Notes: a model not told the origin generated them from the letters alone. A DNA stretch of 64,000 nt from Mycolicibacterium tokaiense (GCF_010725885.1 NZ_AP022600.1:2108001-2172000); one strand, 5' to 3'. Positions 53,110 through 60,991 are shown, counted from the stretch's first letter. Program-made: numbers and translations.

Positions 53110-53850
53110 GTGAGTGGTGATCCGTTGGCCCCGCTGGTGGACCTGCCAGGAGTGGCTGACGCTGCCGAGCAGGCCCGGGATGCGCTGGGCCGCGCCCACC
53201 GGCATCGTGCCAACCTACGCGGCTGGCCGGTCACTGCAGCCGAGGCGGCGCTGCGGGCGGCCAGGGCGTCGTCCGTGCTCGACGGCGGGACTCCGCAATT
53301 GGACGAGACCACCACTTCCGATCCGATCTTCGCCGGTGCGCTGCGGGTGTCGCAGGCCCTGGAGGGCGGGGAGACGACGCTGGTGGGCGTGTGGCGCCGG
53401 GCTCCGTTGCAGGCTCTGGCCAGGTTGCACATGCTGGCCGCCGCCGACGTGGCCGAGGAGAGCGCGCTGGCGCGTCCGCGTGCCGACCCCGAGGTGGCGG
53501 CTCGGCTGGACCTGATGTCTCAACTGGTGACCGGTCGGTCCGCGGTTCCCGCCCCTGTCCTGGCCGCCGTCGCGCACGGCGAACTGCTGACCCTGGCCGC
53601 GTTCGGCAGCGCCGACGGTGTGTTGGCGCGCGGTGTGGCTCGGCTGGTCACCATCGCCACCGGTCTGGATCCGCACGGCATCGGAGTGCCTGAGGTGTAC
53701 TGGATGCGCCGGGCCGCTGAGTATCGGGCGGCGGCGCAGGGCTTCGCGACCGGCACGGAAAAAGGTCTCACCGAATGGTTGTTGCTTCACTGCCGGGCAC
53801 TGCAAGCCGGTGCCCGCGAAGCGATTTCGATCGCGGACCAGAAGAAGTGA
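53110..53850 (+). CDS. Conserved hypothetical protein (Rv3662c-like)
   Basis: A 246-residue, alanine-rich, mostly helical soluble protein. No catalytic motif is clear. The opening RHRANLRGWPVTAAEAALRAA, followed by ASSVLDGG, recalls the N-terminal region of Fic-type proteins, but no HPFxxGNGR motif exists, so this is only an impression. GTG 53110 is divergent from acs by 99 bp. In M. tuberculosis the same gene lies beside the MTS2823 RNA, as here. Confidence 0.74.
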   Translation: MSGDPLAPLVDLPGVADAAEQARDALGRAHRHRANLRGWPVTAAEAALRAARASSVLDGGTPQLDETTTSDPIFAGALRVSQALEGGETTLVGVWRRAPLQALARLHMLAAADVAEESALARPRADPEVAARLDLMSQLVTGRSAVPAPVLAAVAHGELLTLAAFGSADGVLARGVARLVTIATGLDPHGIGVPEVYWMRRAAEYRAAAQGFATGTEKGLTEWLLLHCRALQAGAREAISIADQKK

Positions 53851-53862
53851 CGGACCGGTACG

Positions 53863-53918
53863 CACAAAGCGGGCGGCGCTCCGAGCACTGGGCATCCAGT
53901 TCTCAGTTCGCCGCCCGC
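53863..53918 (-). terminator. Terminator hairpin of the Ms1-type RNA
   Basis: On the minus strand GCGGGCGGCG pairs perfectly with CGCCGCCCGC across a 30-base loop (arms at 53909-53918 and 53869-53878), followed by TTTGTGCG. The long closed loop may be part of the RNA's own 3' structure rather than a simple terminator. Confidence 0.6.
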
Positions 53919-54177
53919 TAGCACGGATCTCCGGTTACCAAGCGTCCATAGGTGGGCTGCGTGGGTTGGCCTCGGCGATTGTGCGACGCGGTGTGAAGCT
54001 GACCTCAACCCAAGAGGTCCTGGTTCATCCGCTCTTCGCAAATTCGCAGGCCCGCAACGCTTCTGCCTCTATAGCGGCTCTGGCTCCGCGTGGGTACCGG
54101 GATCCGTGCTGGGTTACCTGATGCGGGAGATCGACCCTTCTCTTCCGAGTCGGTCTTGGCCTCACCGGGCTTCCGTG
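53863..54177 (-). ncRNA. Ms1/MTS2823-type RNA (6S-like RNA polymerase-binding RNA)
   Basis: A 390-bp stretch without a gene between the Rv3662c-like and HAD genes is where M. tuberculosis carries MTS2823 and M. smegmatis carries Ms1, about 300 nt, which binds RNA polymerase core. On the minus strand there is a promoter (TTGCTG-17-TACAAA, 54184-54212) giving a start near 54177, and a strong terminator hairpin at 53869-53918 followed by TTTG. The predicted RNA is about 315 nt. Position, strand and size agree; the sequence itself was not aligned. Confidence 0.72.
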
Positions 54178-54183
54178 CCTTCC

Positions 54184-54212
54184 TTTGTACTCCGTGACCG
54201 CGGTCACAGCAA
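54184..54212 (-). promoter_or_regulatory. Ms1-type RNA promoter with Crp-like palindrome in the spacer
   Basis: Read on the minus strand: -35 TTGCTG (54212-54207), a 17-bp spacer, and -10 TACAAA (54189-54184). The spacer contains GTGACCGCGGTCAC, and the extended 16-mer (54193-54208) reads TGTGA-CCGCGG-TCACG, one base from the Crp consensus TGTGA-N6-TCACA. A protein bound there would lie between the two boxes. Confidence 0.55.
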
Positions 54213-54242
54213 GGGTGAACTTCGGATCGTTATCCCGGTGTG

Positions 54243-55100
54243 TCAGAGCGCGAATCGACGTAGCAGTGAGTACGTCAGCGCGCCGGCGGCCAGTGCACTG
54301 ATTCCCACCGCGGCGGTGGTGGCCACGGCCGCGCCGGATGGTGCGGGGATGCGGTCGCGCAGCGAGACGGGTCTGCTGAAGGTCAGGACCGGCCACTGCC
54401 GACTGACGGCCTCGCGGCGCAGGCTGCGGTCCGGGTTGACGACGGTGGGGTGCCCCACGCACTCCAACATCGGCAAGTCGGTGATCGAATCCGAGTAGGC
54501 GTAGCAGTGCTCCAACGGGTAGCCCTCGCGATGCGCGAGCTCCCGGATGGCCTGCGCCTTGCCTTCGCCGTAGCAGTAGAAGGCCACCTCGCCGGTGTAG
54601 CGGCCGTCCTCGACCACCATCCGGGTTGCCATGGCGTGGGTGGCGCCCAGCGCCCGGGCGATCGGCGCCACGATCTCCTCGCCCGAGGCGGAGACCACCA
54701 CCACGTCACGGCCGCACAGTTTGTGATCGGCGATCAGATCGGCGGCCTCGGCGAATACCAGCGGATCGACGATCCCGTGCAGGGTCTCTCCCACGATCGA
54801 CTTCACCTGCTCGACATCCCAGCCGGTACACATGGCGGTGACATAGGACCGCATCCGATCCATCTGTTCGTGATCCGCGCCGGACATCAGAAACAGGAAT
54901 TGCGCGTAACTCGATTTCAGCACTGCTCGCCGATTCAGCAGACCTTGATCGAAGAATGGTTTGCTGAAAGCAAGCGTGCTCGATTTGGCAAGAATCGTCT
55001 TGTCCAGATCGAAGAAGGCGGCGGTCCGGGTGTGGTCCGCGCTCGCCCCATCCGTTTGCAGTGGGGTTAGCTGCACGGCGTCCCCGTCGGAGGCGGTCAC
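54243..55100 (-). CDS. HAD-IB phosphatase with C-terminal helix (Rv3661-like)
   Basis: A 285-residue HAD phosphatase of the SerB-like IB group. D31 and D33 in FFDLDKTI are the nucleophile and acid, SASGEEI (about 140) is motif II, a lysine in GEGKAQAI is motif III, and YSDSITDLPML (about 195-205) is motif IV. A hydrophobic C-terminal segment (about 250-275) may anchor it in the membrane. GTG 55100 stands 6 bp after a TATTCT box, so the message is probably leaderless. M. tuberculosis Rv3661 is its counterpart. Confidence 0.9.
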   Translation of the reverse strand: MTASDGDAVQLTPLQTDGASADHTRTAAFFDLDKTILAKSSTLAFSKPFFDQGLLNRRAVLKSSYAQFLFLMSGADHEQMDRMRSYVTAMCTGWDVEQVKSIVGETLHGIVDPLVFAEAADLIADHKLCGRDVVVVSASGEEIVAPIARALGATHAMATRMVVEDGRYTGEVAFYCYGEGKAQAIRELAHREGYPLEHCYAYSDSITDLPMLECVGHPTVVNPDRSLRREAVSRQWPVLTFSRPVSLRDRIPAPSGAAVATTAAVGISALAAGALTYSLLRRFAL

Positions 55101-55256
55101 GACCCCAGAATAGGGGCGCAGACCCGAAGAACCGGGAGAGCATCAAAAATGGCAGTTCAAGCCACCTTCTACTGACCGTCGTGTTGCGCGCACCCCGGCC
55201 CGCGTGTCGAGATTCGACACTTGCGCCAGTGTGCTGGGTCGTGTGTATAGTGAGTA

Positions 55257-55351
55257 TTACTCGGCTTGTGCCGGGTGTGCATCAGCCCGACCCCCCGGGG
55301 CTGATACACGACGACCCTCGCCTCCTCCCCCCCTGGCGAGGGTCGTCTTTT
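55257..55351 (+). ncRNA. 6C (B11-type) small RNA
   Basis: A TATAGT box (55246-55251) predicts a start near 55257. The RNA has two hairpins with C-rich loops: GTGCATCAGCCC/GGGCTGATACAC with a loop holding six C in a row (55277-55309), and GACGACCCTCGCC/GGCGAGGGTCGTC with a loop holding seven C (55310-55347), then TTTT. This two-hairpin, six-C form is the actinobacterial 6C RNA family, known in M. tuberculosis as B11 between Rv3660c and Rv3661, the same site. The exposed C-tracts pair with G-rich mRNA leaders. Confidence 0.8.
55310..55351 (+). terminator. Intrinsic terminator of the 6C RNA
   Basis: Perfect 13-bp arms (55310-55322, 55335-55347) followed directly by TTTT and TGTC. It is one of the strongest terminator-like hairpins in the window and doubles as the second C-loop hairpin of the 6C RNA. 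Confidence 0.82.
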
Positions 55352-55508
55352 GTCTGGACCAATGTTTCGCCAGCGGCGGACGACGGTCCCTGGTAGCAGC
55401 CCGGTTTCGCTGAGAACGAAATTCCGCGGTTGTCCCCAGTTGGCAATTCATCCACAGATCGCATTTGGTGACTGGTGGCCGGCCGCGGCGCCCGGCGACG
55501 GTGGAGCG

Positions 55509-56576
55509 GTGACCGACACCGCTGCACTCCTGACCCTCCTGAACGACACCTCTCTGCGCGACGACGTCGAGCGGGCCGCTGCCGCCGCCGGGGTGCGGGC
55601 CGCCCATCTGGATCCCTCGCGGCCGCCGGTGCGCGCGGTGTGGTCGGCAGCTGCAGCGGTGGTGCTCGACCGAGAGGCCGCCACGGGCTGCACCTGCGCC
55701 GGGCTGCCACGTCGCCCGGCGGTGTTCGTCTGCGGTCTCACCGAGCCTGATGCAGCCACTTTGCAGGTGGCGATTTCCCTTGGGGCGCAGAGCGTTCTGC
55801 TCCTGCCCGAGCAGACCGAGGTGCTGGTGAGGGCCATCGCCGACGCCCGCCTGCCCGCCGCTCACCCCGACAGTGGCGTCACGGTGGCAGTGATCCCGGG
55901 ACGCGGCGGTGCCGGCGCGTCCGTTTTTGCGGCCGCGTTGGCGCACTGTTTCCCGCGCGCCCTGTTGGTGGACCTCGACCCGTGGAGCGGTGGGGCCGAT
56001 CTGCTGCTGGGCGCCGAACACACCACCGGCCTGCGCTGGCCCGAGCTGGCGGTGCAGAGCGGGCGGCTGTCGTGGCCGGCCGTGCACGCCGCGCTGCCGA
56101 GCGTCGGCGACATCACGGTGCTGTCCGGGGCGCGGCGCAGCCACGACGTGCCCGCCGGCGCCGTCGCGGCGGTGCTCGGCGCGGGCCGCCGCGACGGCGT
56201 GACCGCGGTCTGCGATCTACCGCGAAGCATCAGCGACCCGGTCGCGACCGCGCTCGACGACGCCGATCTGGTGGTCGTGGTCACCACCTGCGATGTGCGC
56301 GCGTGCGCCGCCACGGTCGCCATGGCGCCGGCGATCTCGGCGGTGAACCCCAACGTCGGATTGGTGGTCCGGGGGCCGGCGCCGGGCGGGCTGCGGGCCG
56401 CGGAGATTGCCGAACTCACCGGACTGCCGCTGCTGGCGGATATGCGACCGGAACCGCTGATCGCCGAGAAACTCGAGCACGGCGGGCTGCGCCTGCGGGC
56501 CCGTTCACCGCTGGCCGCGGCGGCGGGCCGGGTCGCCGCCCTGCTGCCGAATCGCGGTGTGGGGAAGGCCGCGTGA
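55509..56576 (+). CDS. ssd: Septum site-determining/Tad-associated MinD-like protein Ssd
   Basis: A 355-residue MinD/CpaE-like protein, the Rv3660c counterpart and first gene of the pilus operon. The N-terminal half resembles a receiver-type domain. The ATPase half has VIPGRGGAGASVF (128-140) where Walker A should be, without the usual lysine-threonine, and LLVDLDPWSGGADLLLG (152-168). CpaE-like proteins place Tad secretion machinery; overexpression of the M. tuberculosis protein affects septation. GTG 55509 follows GGTGGAGC. Its stop overlaps tadA. Confidence 0.86.
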   Translation: MTDTAALLTLLNDTSLRDDVERAAAAAGVRAAHLDPSRPPVRAVWSAAAAVVLDREAATGCTCAGLPRRPAVFVCGLTEPDAATLQVAISLGAQSVLLLPEQTEVLVRAIADARLPAAHPDSGVTVAVIPGRGGAGASVFAAALAHCFPRALLVDLDPWSGGADLLLGAEHTTGLRWPELAVQSGRLSWPAVHAALPSVGDITVLSGARRSHDVPAGAVAAVLGAGRRDGVTAVCDLPRSISDPVATALDDADLVVVVTTCDVRACAATVAMAPAISAVNPNVGLVVRGPAPGGLRAAEIAELTGLPLLADMRPEPLIAEKLEHGGLRLRARSPLAAAAGRVAALLPNRGVGKAA

Positions 56577-57742
56577 CCGAGTCACTGATCGATCGTGTCC
56601 GGGAGCGTCTGGCCGCCGACGCCGGGCGGGGTTCGCTGCAGGCCGGGGCGGTGGCCCGGGCCATCCGTGCCGAATCGGCGGGCCTGCTCGGCGACACCGA
56701 GGTGTTGTCGAGCCTGCGCGCGGTGCAGACGGAACTGACCGGTGCGGGGGTGCTCGAACCGCTGTTGTGTGCACCGGGCACCACCGACGTCCTGGTGACC
56801 TCACCGTCGCAGGTGTGGATCGACGCCGGAAACGGTTTGCGGCGCACCCCGGTGGAGTTCGCTGACGACGCGGCTGTCCGGCGCCTGGCCCAGCGTCTGG
56901 CGCTGGCGTGCGGCCGGCGGCTCGACGACGCGTCCCCGTGGGTGGACGGCCTGCTCGCCGACGTGGGTCCGCGGCGGCTGACAGTCCGGGTGCACGCGAT
57001 CTTGGCGCCGGTCGCCGCCGCCGGCACCTGCATCTCGCTGCGCGTGCTGCGGCCCGCCACGCACGATCTTTCGGCGCTGGCCGCCGCCGGAGCGCTCACG
57101 CCGGACGCCGCGGCGCTGTTGCGCGAGATCATCCTGGCCAGGTTGGCGTTCCTGGTTTCCGGCGGCACGGGTGCGGGCAAGACGACCCTGCTCTCCGCGC
57201 TGCTCGGGGCGGTGCCCGCCGGTGAGCGCATCGTCTGCGTCGAGGATGCCGCGGAACTGGCCCCGCCCCACCCCCATCTGGTGTCGCTGGTGGCCCGCGG
57301 GGCGAACATCGAAGGTGCCGGGGAGGTCACGGTGCGCCAACTGGTCCGCCAGGCACTGCGGATGCGCCCGGATCGCATCGTCGTCGGGGAGGTCCGGGGC
57401 GGCGAGGTGGTGGATCTGCTGGCCGCGCTGAACACCGGCCATGACGGCGGCGCCGGCACGGTGCACGCGAACAGCCCGACCGAGGTTCCGGCTCGGCTCG
57501 AGGCGCTCGGAGCGCTAGGCGGTCTGGACCGCGCCACGCTGCACAGCCAGCTCGCCGCGGCGGTGCGTGTCCTGCTGCACGTCTCGCGCACACCCGACGG
57601 CTCCCGCCAGCTCAACGAGATCGCCCTGCTGGAGCGTGACGACGGTACCGGCACCTGTCGGGTACGCACGGCCTGGCACGCCGAGCATGGCCGGGTCGAG
57701 GGGTTTGCCGAGCTGCGCCGCCGACTCGACGGCGTCGCATGA
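56573..57742 (+). CDS. tadA: Flp pilus assembly ATPase TadA/CpaF
   Basis: A 389-residue secretion ATPase that powers Flp pilus assembly. Walker A is GGTGAGKTT (197-205), the Asp box is VCVEDAAEL (221-229), Walker B is RIVVGEVRG (268-276), and the His box is NTGHDGGAGTVHAN (287-300). The N-terminal domain binds the membrane platform. GTG 56573 overlaps the ssd stop, and the stop overlaps tadB, as in the M. tuberculosis Rv3659c-Rv3654c operon. Confidence 0.93.
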   Translation: MTESLIDRVRERLAADAGRGSLQAGAVARAIRAESAGLLGDTEVLSSLRAVQTELTGAGVLEPLLCAPGTTDVLVTSPSQVWIDAGNGLRRTPVEFADDAAVRRLAQRLALACGRRLDDASPWVDGLLADVGPRRLTVRVHAILAPVAAAGTCISLRVLRPATHDLSALAAAGALTPDAAALLREIILARLAFLVSGGTGAGKTTLLSALLGAVPAGERIVCVEDAAELAPPHPHLVSLVARGANIEGAGEVTVRQLVRQALRMRPDRIVVGEVRGGEVVDLLAALNTGHDGGAGTVHANSPTEVPARLEALGALGGLDRATLHSQLAAAVRVLLHVSRTPDGSRQLNEIALLERDDGTGTCRVRTAWHAEHGRVEGFAELRRRLDGVA

Positions 57743-58512
57743 TCCCCGCCGCCGCGCTGTTGCTGGCCGCCGCGGTGCTGATCCGCCCGCGCAGCCGGGC
57801 CGCGCCCACCCGCGTTACAGCGCGGCGGCGGGTACCGGTGCCGGTTGTAGCGGCGGCGCTGATCGCGGTTGTCGTGATCGGCACGCCTGCACCGGTGGCC
57901 ATCTCGGTCACGGTCGCGGCCGGCACCGGTTGGCTGCGGCGCCGTCGGCGGCAGGCCCGCCGCCACATCACCGAGGAGGGCCGGATCCTCGCCGGCGCCC
58001 TGGAGTTGCTCACCGCGGAACTGCGGGCAGGGGCCCACCCGGTGCGGGCGTTCGAGGCCACCGCCGCGGAGACACCGGGTCCGGTGGGAGCCGGACTGGC
58101 CGCGGTGGCCGCCCGCGCCCGGCTCGGGGCGGACGTGGCCGCGGGCCTTCGCGCGGTTGCGGACAGATCCGGGATTCCCCGGCACTGGGAACGGCTGGCC
58201 GGCTGCTGGCAGCTGGGCAGCGACCACGGTCTCCCGATCGGGATGCTGATGCACACCGCTCATCTGGACCTCGCCGAGCGCGCGCGCTTCGCGGCGCAGG
58301 TGGATGCCGGCATGGCTGGAGCCAGGGCCACTGCAGCCATTCTCACCGGACTGCCGGTGCTCGGGGTGGTCCTCGGCGAACTGTTGGGCGCCGCGCCGGT
58401 GGCTTTCCTGGTGCGCGGCGCCGGCGGTGGGTGGGTGCTGGTGGTTGGTGTGGTGCTGGTGTGCGCCGGTGTGCTGTGGTCGGGCCGGATCACCGACCGG
58501 GTGCCGGCATGA
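57739..58512 (+). CDS. tadB: Tad pilus platform protein TadB
   Basis: A 257-residue type II/IV secretion F-domain protein, the Rv3658c counterpart. Two N-terminal helices, a cytoplasmic F domain (ILAGALELLTAELRAGAHPVRAF, about 83-105), and two C-terminal helices fit TadB, which forms the inner membrane base with TadC. It is coupled to tadA and tadC by ATGA overlaps. Confidence 0.86.
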   Translation: MIPAAALLLAAAVLIRPRSRAAPTRVTARRRVPVPVVAAALIAVVVIGTPAPVAISVTVAAGTGWLRRRRRQARRHITEEGRILAGALELLTAELRAGAHPVRAFEATAAETPGPVGAGLAAVAARARLGADVAAGLRAVADRSGIPRHWERLAGCWQLGSDHGLPIGMLMHTAHLDLAERARFAAQVDAGMAGARATAAILTGLPVLGVVLGELLGAAPVAFLVRGAGGGWVLVVGVVLVCAGVLWSGRITDRVPA

Positions 58513-59087
58513 GTACTGCAGCGTTGTTACTCGCGCTGGCGCTGCTGGTGGGGAGCCGGCCGCGGGTTGCCCGGCTACGGGCCCCGTCGGGCCGGGCCAC
58601 CCGTGCAGACCATCCGGGATCGCGGACGGTGGATCCCCTGGCCGGCGCCTCAGCGCTGGATGTGATGGCGGTGTGTCTGCGCGCCGGTATGGCCGTGCCC
58701 GCCGCCGCGCGGGCCGGCGCCCGCCACGCGCCCCCGGCACTGGCCGCAGTACTCACCCGAGCCGCCGACCTGCTGGCCCTTGGAGCTGACCCCGATACTG
58801 CCTGGGCAGCAACAGAATCCGACCCCCACGACCTGCACGGGCAGGCGCTGCTGCGATTGGCGCGGCGTTCGGCGGCGTCGGGCACCGCGCTGGCGGCGGG
58901 CGTGGCAGAACTGGCCGATCAGATTCGCGCCGACGCGGGCCACGCGGCCTCGGCGTCGGCAGAACGGGCCTCGGTGTTGATCGCTGGTCCGCTCGGTGTG
59001 TGTTTTCTGCCGGCGTTCGTGTGCCTGGGCATCATCCCCACCGTCGCCGGGTTGGCCGGCGACGTCTTCGGGTCAGGTTTGTGGTGA
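58509..59087 (+). CDS. tadC: Tad pilus platform protein TadC (short form)
   Basis: A 192-residue F-domain protein, the Rv3657c counterpart. It has an N-terminal helix, a helical cytoplasmic part (ALDVMAVCLRAGMAVPAAARA, about 49-69), and a C-terminal hydrophobic pair (GPLGVCFLPAFVCLGIIPTVAG). It is shorter than proteobacterial TadC, which is normal for actinobacteria. ATG 58509 overlaps the tadB stop. Flp pilin follows after 27 bp. Confidence 0.86.
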   Translation: MSTAALLLALALLVGSRPRVARLRAPSGRATRADHPGSRTVDPLAGASALDVMAVCLRAGMAVPAAARAGARHAPPALAAVLTRAADLLALGADPDTAWAATESDPHDLHGQALLRLARRSAASGTALAAGVAELADQIRADAGHAASASAERASVLIAGPLGVCFLPAFVCLGIIPTVAGLAGDVFGSGLW

Positions 59088-59114
59088 ACACCCCAACAGA
59101 ATGGAGATCCCTTG

Positions 59115-59315
59115 ATGAACACCATGATTGCGCGGCTGCGGCTGCGGTTGACCATGCTGGCGGTCGACGAGGCCGGTATGTCGACCGTGGAGTATGCCAT
59201 CGGCACCATTGCTGCGGCGGCCTTCGGGGCCATCCTGTATTCGGTGGTCACCGGCGACTCCATCGTGTCGGCGCTCACCGGGGTGATCGGCCGCGCCCTC
59301 AACACCAGCGTCTGA
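59115..59315 (+). CDS. flp: Flp-family pilin (DUF4244)
   Basis: A 66-residue pilin precursor, the Rv3656c counterpart. The processing site is DEAG|MSTVEYA with glutamate at +5 (E26), followed by one hydrophobic helix (about 27-46). After cleavage by a prepilin peptidase it would form the pilus fibre. ATG 59115 has a GGAGA site 7 bp upstream, the strongest in the operon, fitting high pilin output. No prepilin peptidase gene is in the window. The stop overlaps tadE as CTGA. Confidence 0.87.
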   Translation: MNTMIARLRLRLTMLAVDEAGMSTVEYAIGTIAAAAFGAILYSVVTGDSIVSALTGVIGRALNTSV

Positions 59316-59638
59316 GCGATGACCGGGGTATCGCCACCGTCGAGGCCGCGCTGGCTGTCGCCACTCTGGTGGTGGTGTTGGTGCTCTGTCTCGGGGCCAT
59401 CGCGGCGGTGGCTGCGCAGATCCGGTGCATCGACGCCGCCAGGGAAGCGGCGCGCCTGGCGGCACGTGGCGATCCGTCGGCAGTTGCGGTGGCCCGGCGC
59501 GTCGCTCCGGTGGGGGCGGGCATCACCGTCCGCTCCGACGGCGGGTACGTCACGGCGACAGTCACCGTCGCGGCCACCGGACTGCCGGGCCTCACCCTGT
59601 CGGCCGAAGCGGTCGCGGCGGCCGAGCCTGGCGGATGA
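59312..59638 (+). CDS. tadE: TadE-like pseudopilin, apparent CTG start
   Basis: About 108 residues, the Rv3655c counterpart. It has a pilin-like start, DDRG|IATVEAALA, with glutamate at +5 and a hydrophobic helix, then a basic EAARLAARGD stretch and a strand-rich C-terminus. No ATG, GTG or TTG exists in frame between the upstream stop-free shadow and the processing site; the only codon in the expected place is CTG 59312, which overlaps the flp TGA just as the GTGA and ATGA junctions do elsewhere in this operon. A GTG inside the helix is the fallback. Confidence 0.72.
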   Translation: MSDDRGIATVEAALAVATLVVVLVLCLGAIAAVAAQIRCIDAAREAARLAARGDPSAVAVARRVAPVGAGITVRSDGGYVTATVTVAATGLPGLTLSAEAVAAAEPGG

Positions 59639-59969
59639 CCGGGGTGCGGGCAGCGTGCTCGCCGTCGCCATGGTGGCCGCGGTGATGGCGGTGACCATCG
59701 CGGTGGCGCACCTGGGGGCTGCGGTGGTGGCCCGGCACCGCGCGCAGGCGGCCGCCGACCTCGCCGCACTGGCGGCGGCCGTGACACTGGTCGAGGGCAG
59801 GGCACAGGCCTGTGCGACTGCGGATGCGGTGGCCGCGGCGATGCGGGCGCGCGGTACCGAATGCTCGGTGCACGGCGCCGATGTGACTGTCGCGGTGCAG
59901 GTTCCGGTCCACCTCGGGCGGTGGGGGACCGGGCGGGCGGGCGCGCGGTCGCGGGCCGGGCCCGTTTAG
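59628..59969 (+). CDS. TadG/TadE-like small secreted protein (Rv3654c-like), apparent CTG start
   Basis: About 113 residues. A DDRGAGSVLAVAMV opening leads into one helix, then VARHRAQAAADLAALAAA, which is the Flp-locus helicase/secretion neighbourhood TadG-like signature (DUF4190-unrelated). The best start is CTG 59628, overlapping tadE by 11 bp; GTG 59655 would begin inside the helix. The twelve bases GATGACCGGGGT after this codon are identical to those after the tadE CTG. It ends overlapping the convergent Rv3651-like gene by 4 bp. Confidence 0.65.
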   Translation: MADDRGAGSVLAVAMVAAVMAVTIAVAHLGAAVVARHRAQAAADLAALAAAVTLVEGRAQACATADAVAAAMRARGTECSVHGADVTVAVQVPVHLGRWGTGRAGARSRAGPV

Positions 59970-60991
59970 AAGGAGCTCCGTGCCAGCTCGGTCGCGGTGG
60001 GCGCGCGCATGGTGATCATCCCGGCGAATATGCCCGGTTCCAACTGCACACGGTGCACCGTCACGTGCAGGGCAACCCATTCGGTGTCGAGGCCGGGCAG
60101 TCGCAGCACCCGTTCGGTGACGCCACTGTCGAGTTCGGCGGTCATCGCTGCGAGCAGTGGTGCGTCGTCGGGATGGACCCACCGGGTGTCAGAGCGGCTT
60201 TGCCAGTCGTAGAGTGGGCACGGTTCGTCGAGCCAGCGCAGCAGAGTCCAGGTGTTGATGTCCACTAGGGCGCGGTAACTGCCCGGCCGGGCCAGGCTGT
60301 CGAGGATTCTCTGCGCCAGGGTGTCCTGCGATGTCACCGGACCGGGGCGGCTGCTGCGCCAGTTCATCGCCCGGGCTATCAGATGTTCGGTGCCGTCGGC
60401 GGCGCGTTCCATCGCGGTGCGGGCGACGAAGCCGACCGTGATGATGGTGCCGTTGCGGTCGGGCACATCCCAGGTGTTGCAATAAGTCCGGCCCGGACGG
60501 TTGTTCACCGCCAGCGCCAGCACCTCGGTCTCGTCGGCCTGCAGGGCCCTGGTGGGCATGTCTTGGGCGAATGTCCTGCCGTGGGTCTTCTCGACAGCGG
60601 GGTCCATGCCGCTGTTGGCCAGGGACTGCGCGGTGTCGGTGGCCAGCCCGGTGGTCAGGTCCCACAGCAGGGGTCCGGGCACCGGTCGCTGCGGTGGACG
60701 GGCGTCGGTGGGGCCCACCCAGATGTGTACCCCGTGCACCCGGCCGTCGGACATCACCACCGGCTCGGTCTGCACCACGCGGCGGTCGGCAGCCGTCTGC
60801 CGACGCACCGCCACTCCACCGGCGATGGTGTCGGCCACCGCTTTCCGGAAGACGTCCACCGCCGGATTGCGCCGCAGGAACACCCCCAGCGGCACCAGAT
60901 TCTTCAGCTGATCACCTTGAGCCACCACCACGGGTTCGCCGTCGAGGGTCTGCATGCCCAGCGTCTCGACGAGGAGCCAGTCATGGGCCAT
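59966..60991 (-). CDS. Rv3651-like protein (PAS/GAF-like domains)
   Basis: A 341-residue soluble protein close in length to Rv3651. The middle and C-terminal parts (TYCNTWDVPDRNGTIITVGF, and WVALHVTVHRVQLEPGIFAGMI) have the strand pattern of PAS/GAF-like sensor folds reported for that family. No catalytic motif is seen. A TAGAGT box on the minus strand (61003-60998) stands 6 bp from the ATG, so it is probably leaderless. The region upstream contains two perfect 14-bp palindromes. Confidence 0.8.
   Translation of the reverse strand: MAHDWLLVETLGMQTLDGEPVVVAQGDQLKNLVPLGVFLRRNPAVDVFRKAVADTIAGGVAVRRQTAADRRVVQTEPVVMSDGRVHGVHIWVGPTDARPPQRPVPGPLLWDLTTGLATDTAQSLANSGMDPAVEKTHGRTFAQDMPTRALQADETEVLALAVNNRPGRTYCNTWDVPDRNGTIITVGFVARTAMERAADGTEHLIARAMNWRSSRPGPVTSQDTLAQRILDSLARPGSYRALVDINTWTLLRWLDEPCPLYDWQSRSDTRWVHPDDAPLLAAMTAELDSGVTERVLRLPGLDTEWVALHVTVHRVQLEPGIFAGMITMRAPTATELARSSF

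Noticed and set aside
53863..54240. Short protein-coding frames in the gap between the Rv3662c-like and HAD genes
   Set aside because: No ribosome-binding sites or protein-like composition; the place is that of the Ms1/MTS2823 RNA and has promoter and terminator signals for it.
56416..58740. A 774-codon minus-strand frame antisense to the tad operon
   Set aside because: Arg/Ser/Ala-rich composition of a GC-rich shadow; the sense strand encodes TadA, TadB and TadC with full motifs.
59319..59969. A 216-codon frame from ATG 59319 that runs in another frame through tadE and then in frame through the TadG-like gene
   Set aside because: The first 100 codons are an Arg/Trp/Pro-rich shadow of tadE. 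It would supply an ATG for the TadG-like frame, but a pilin-type start at 59628 makes better sense.
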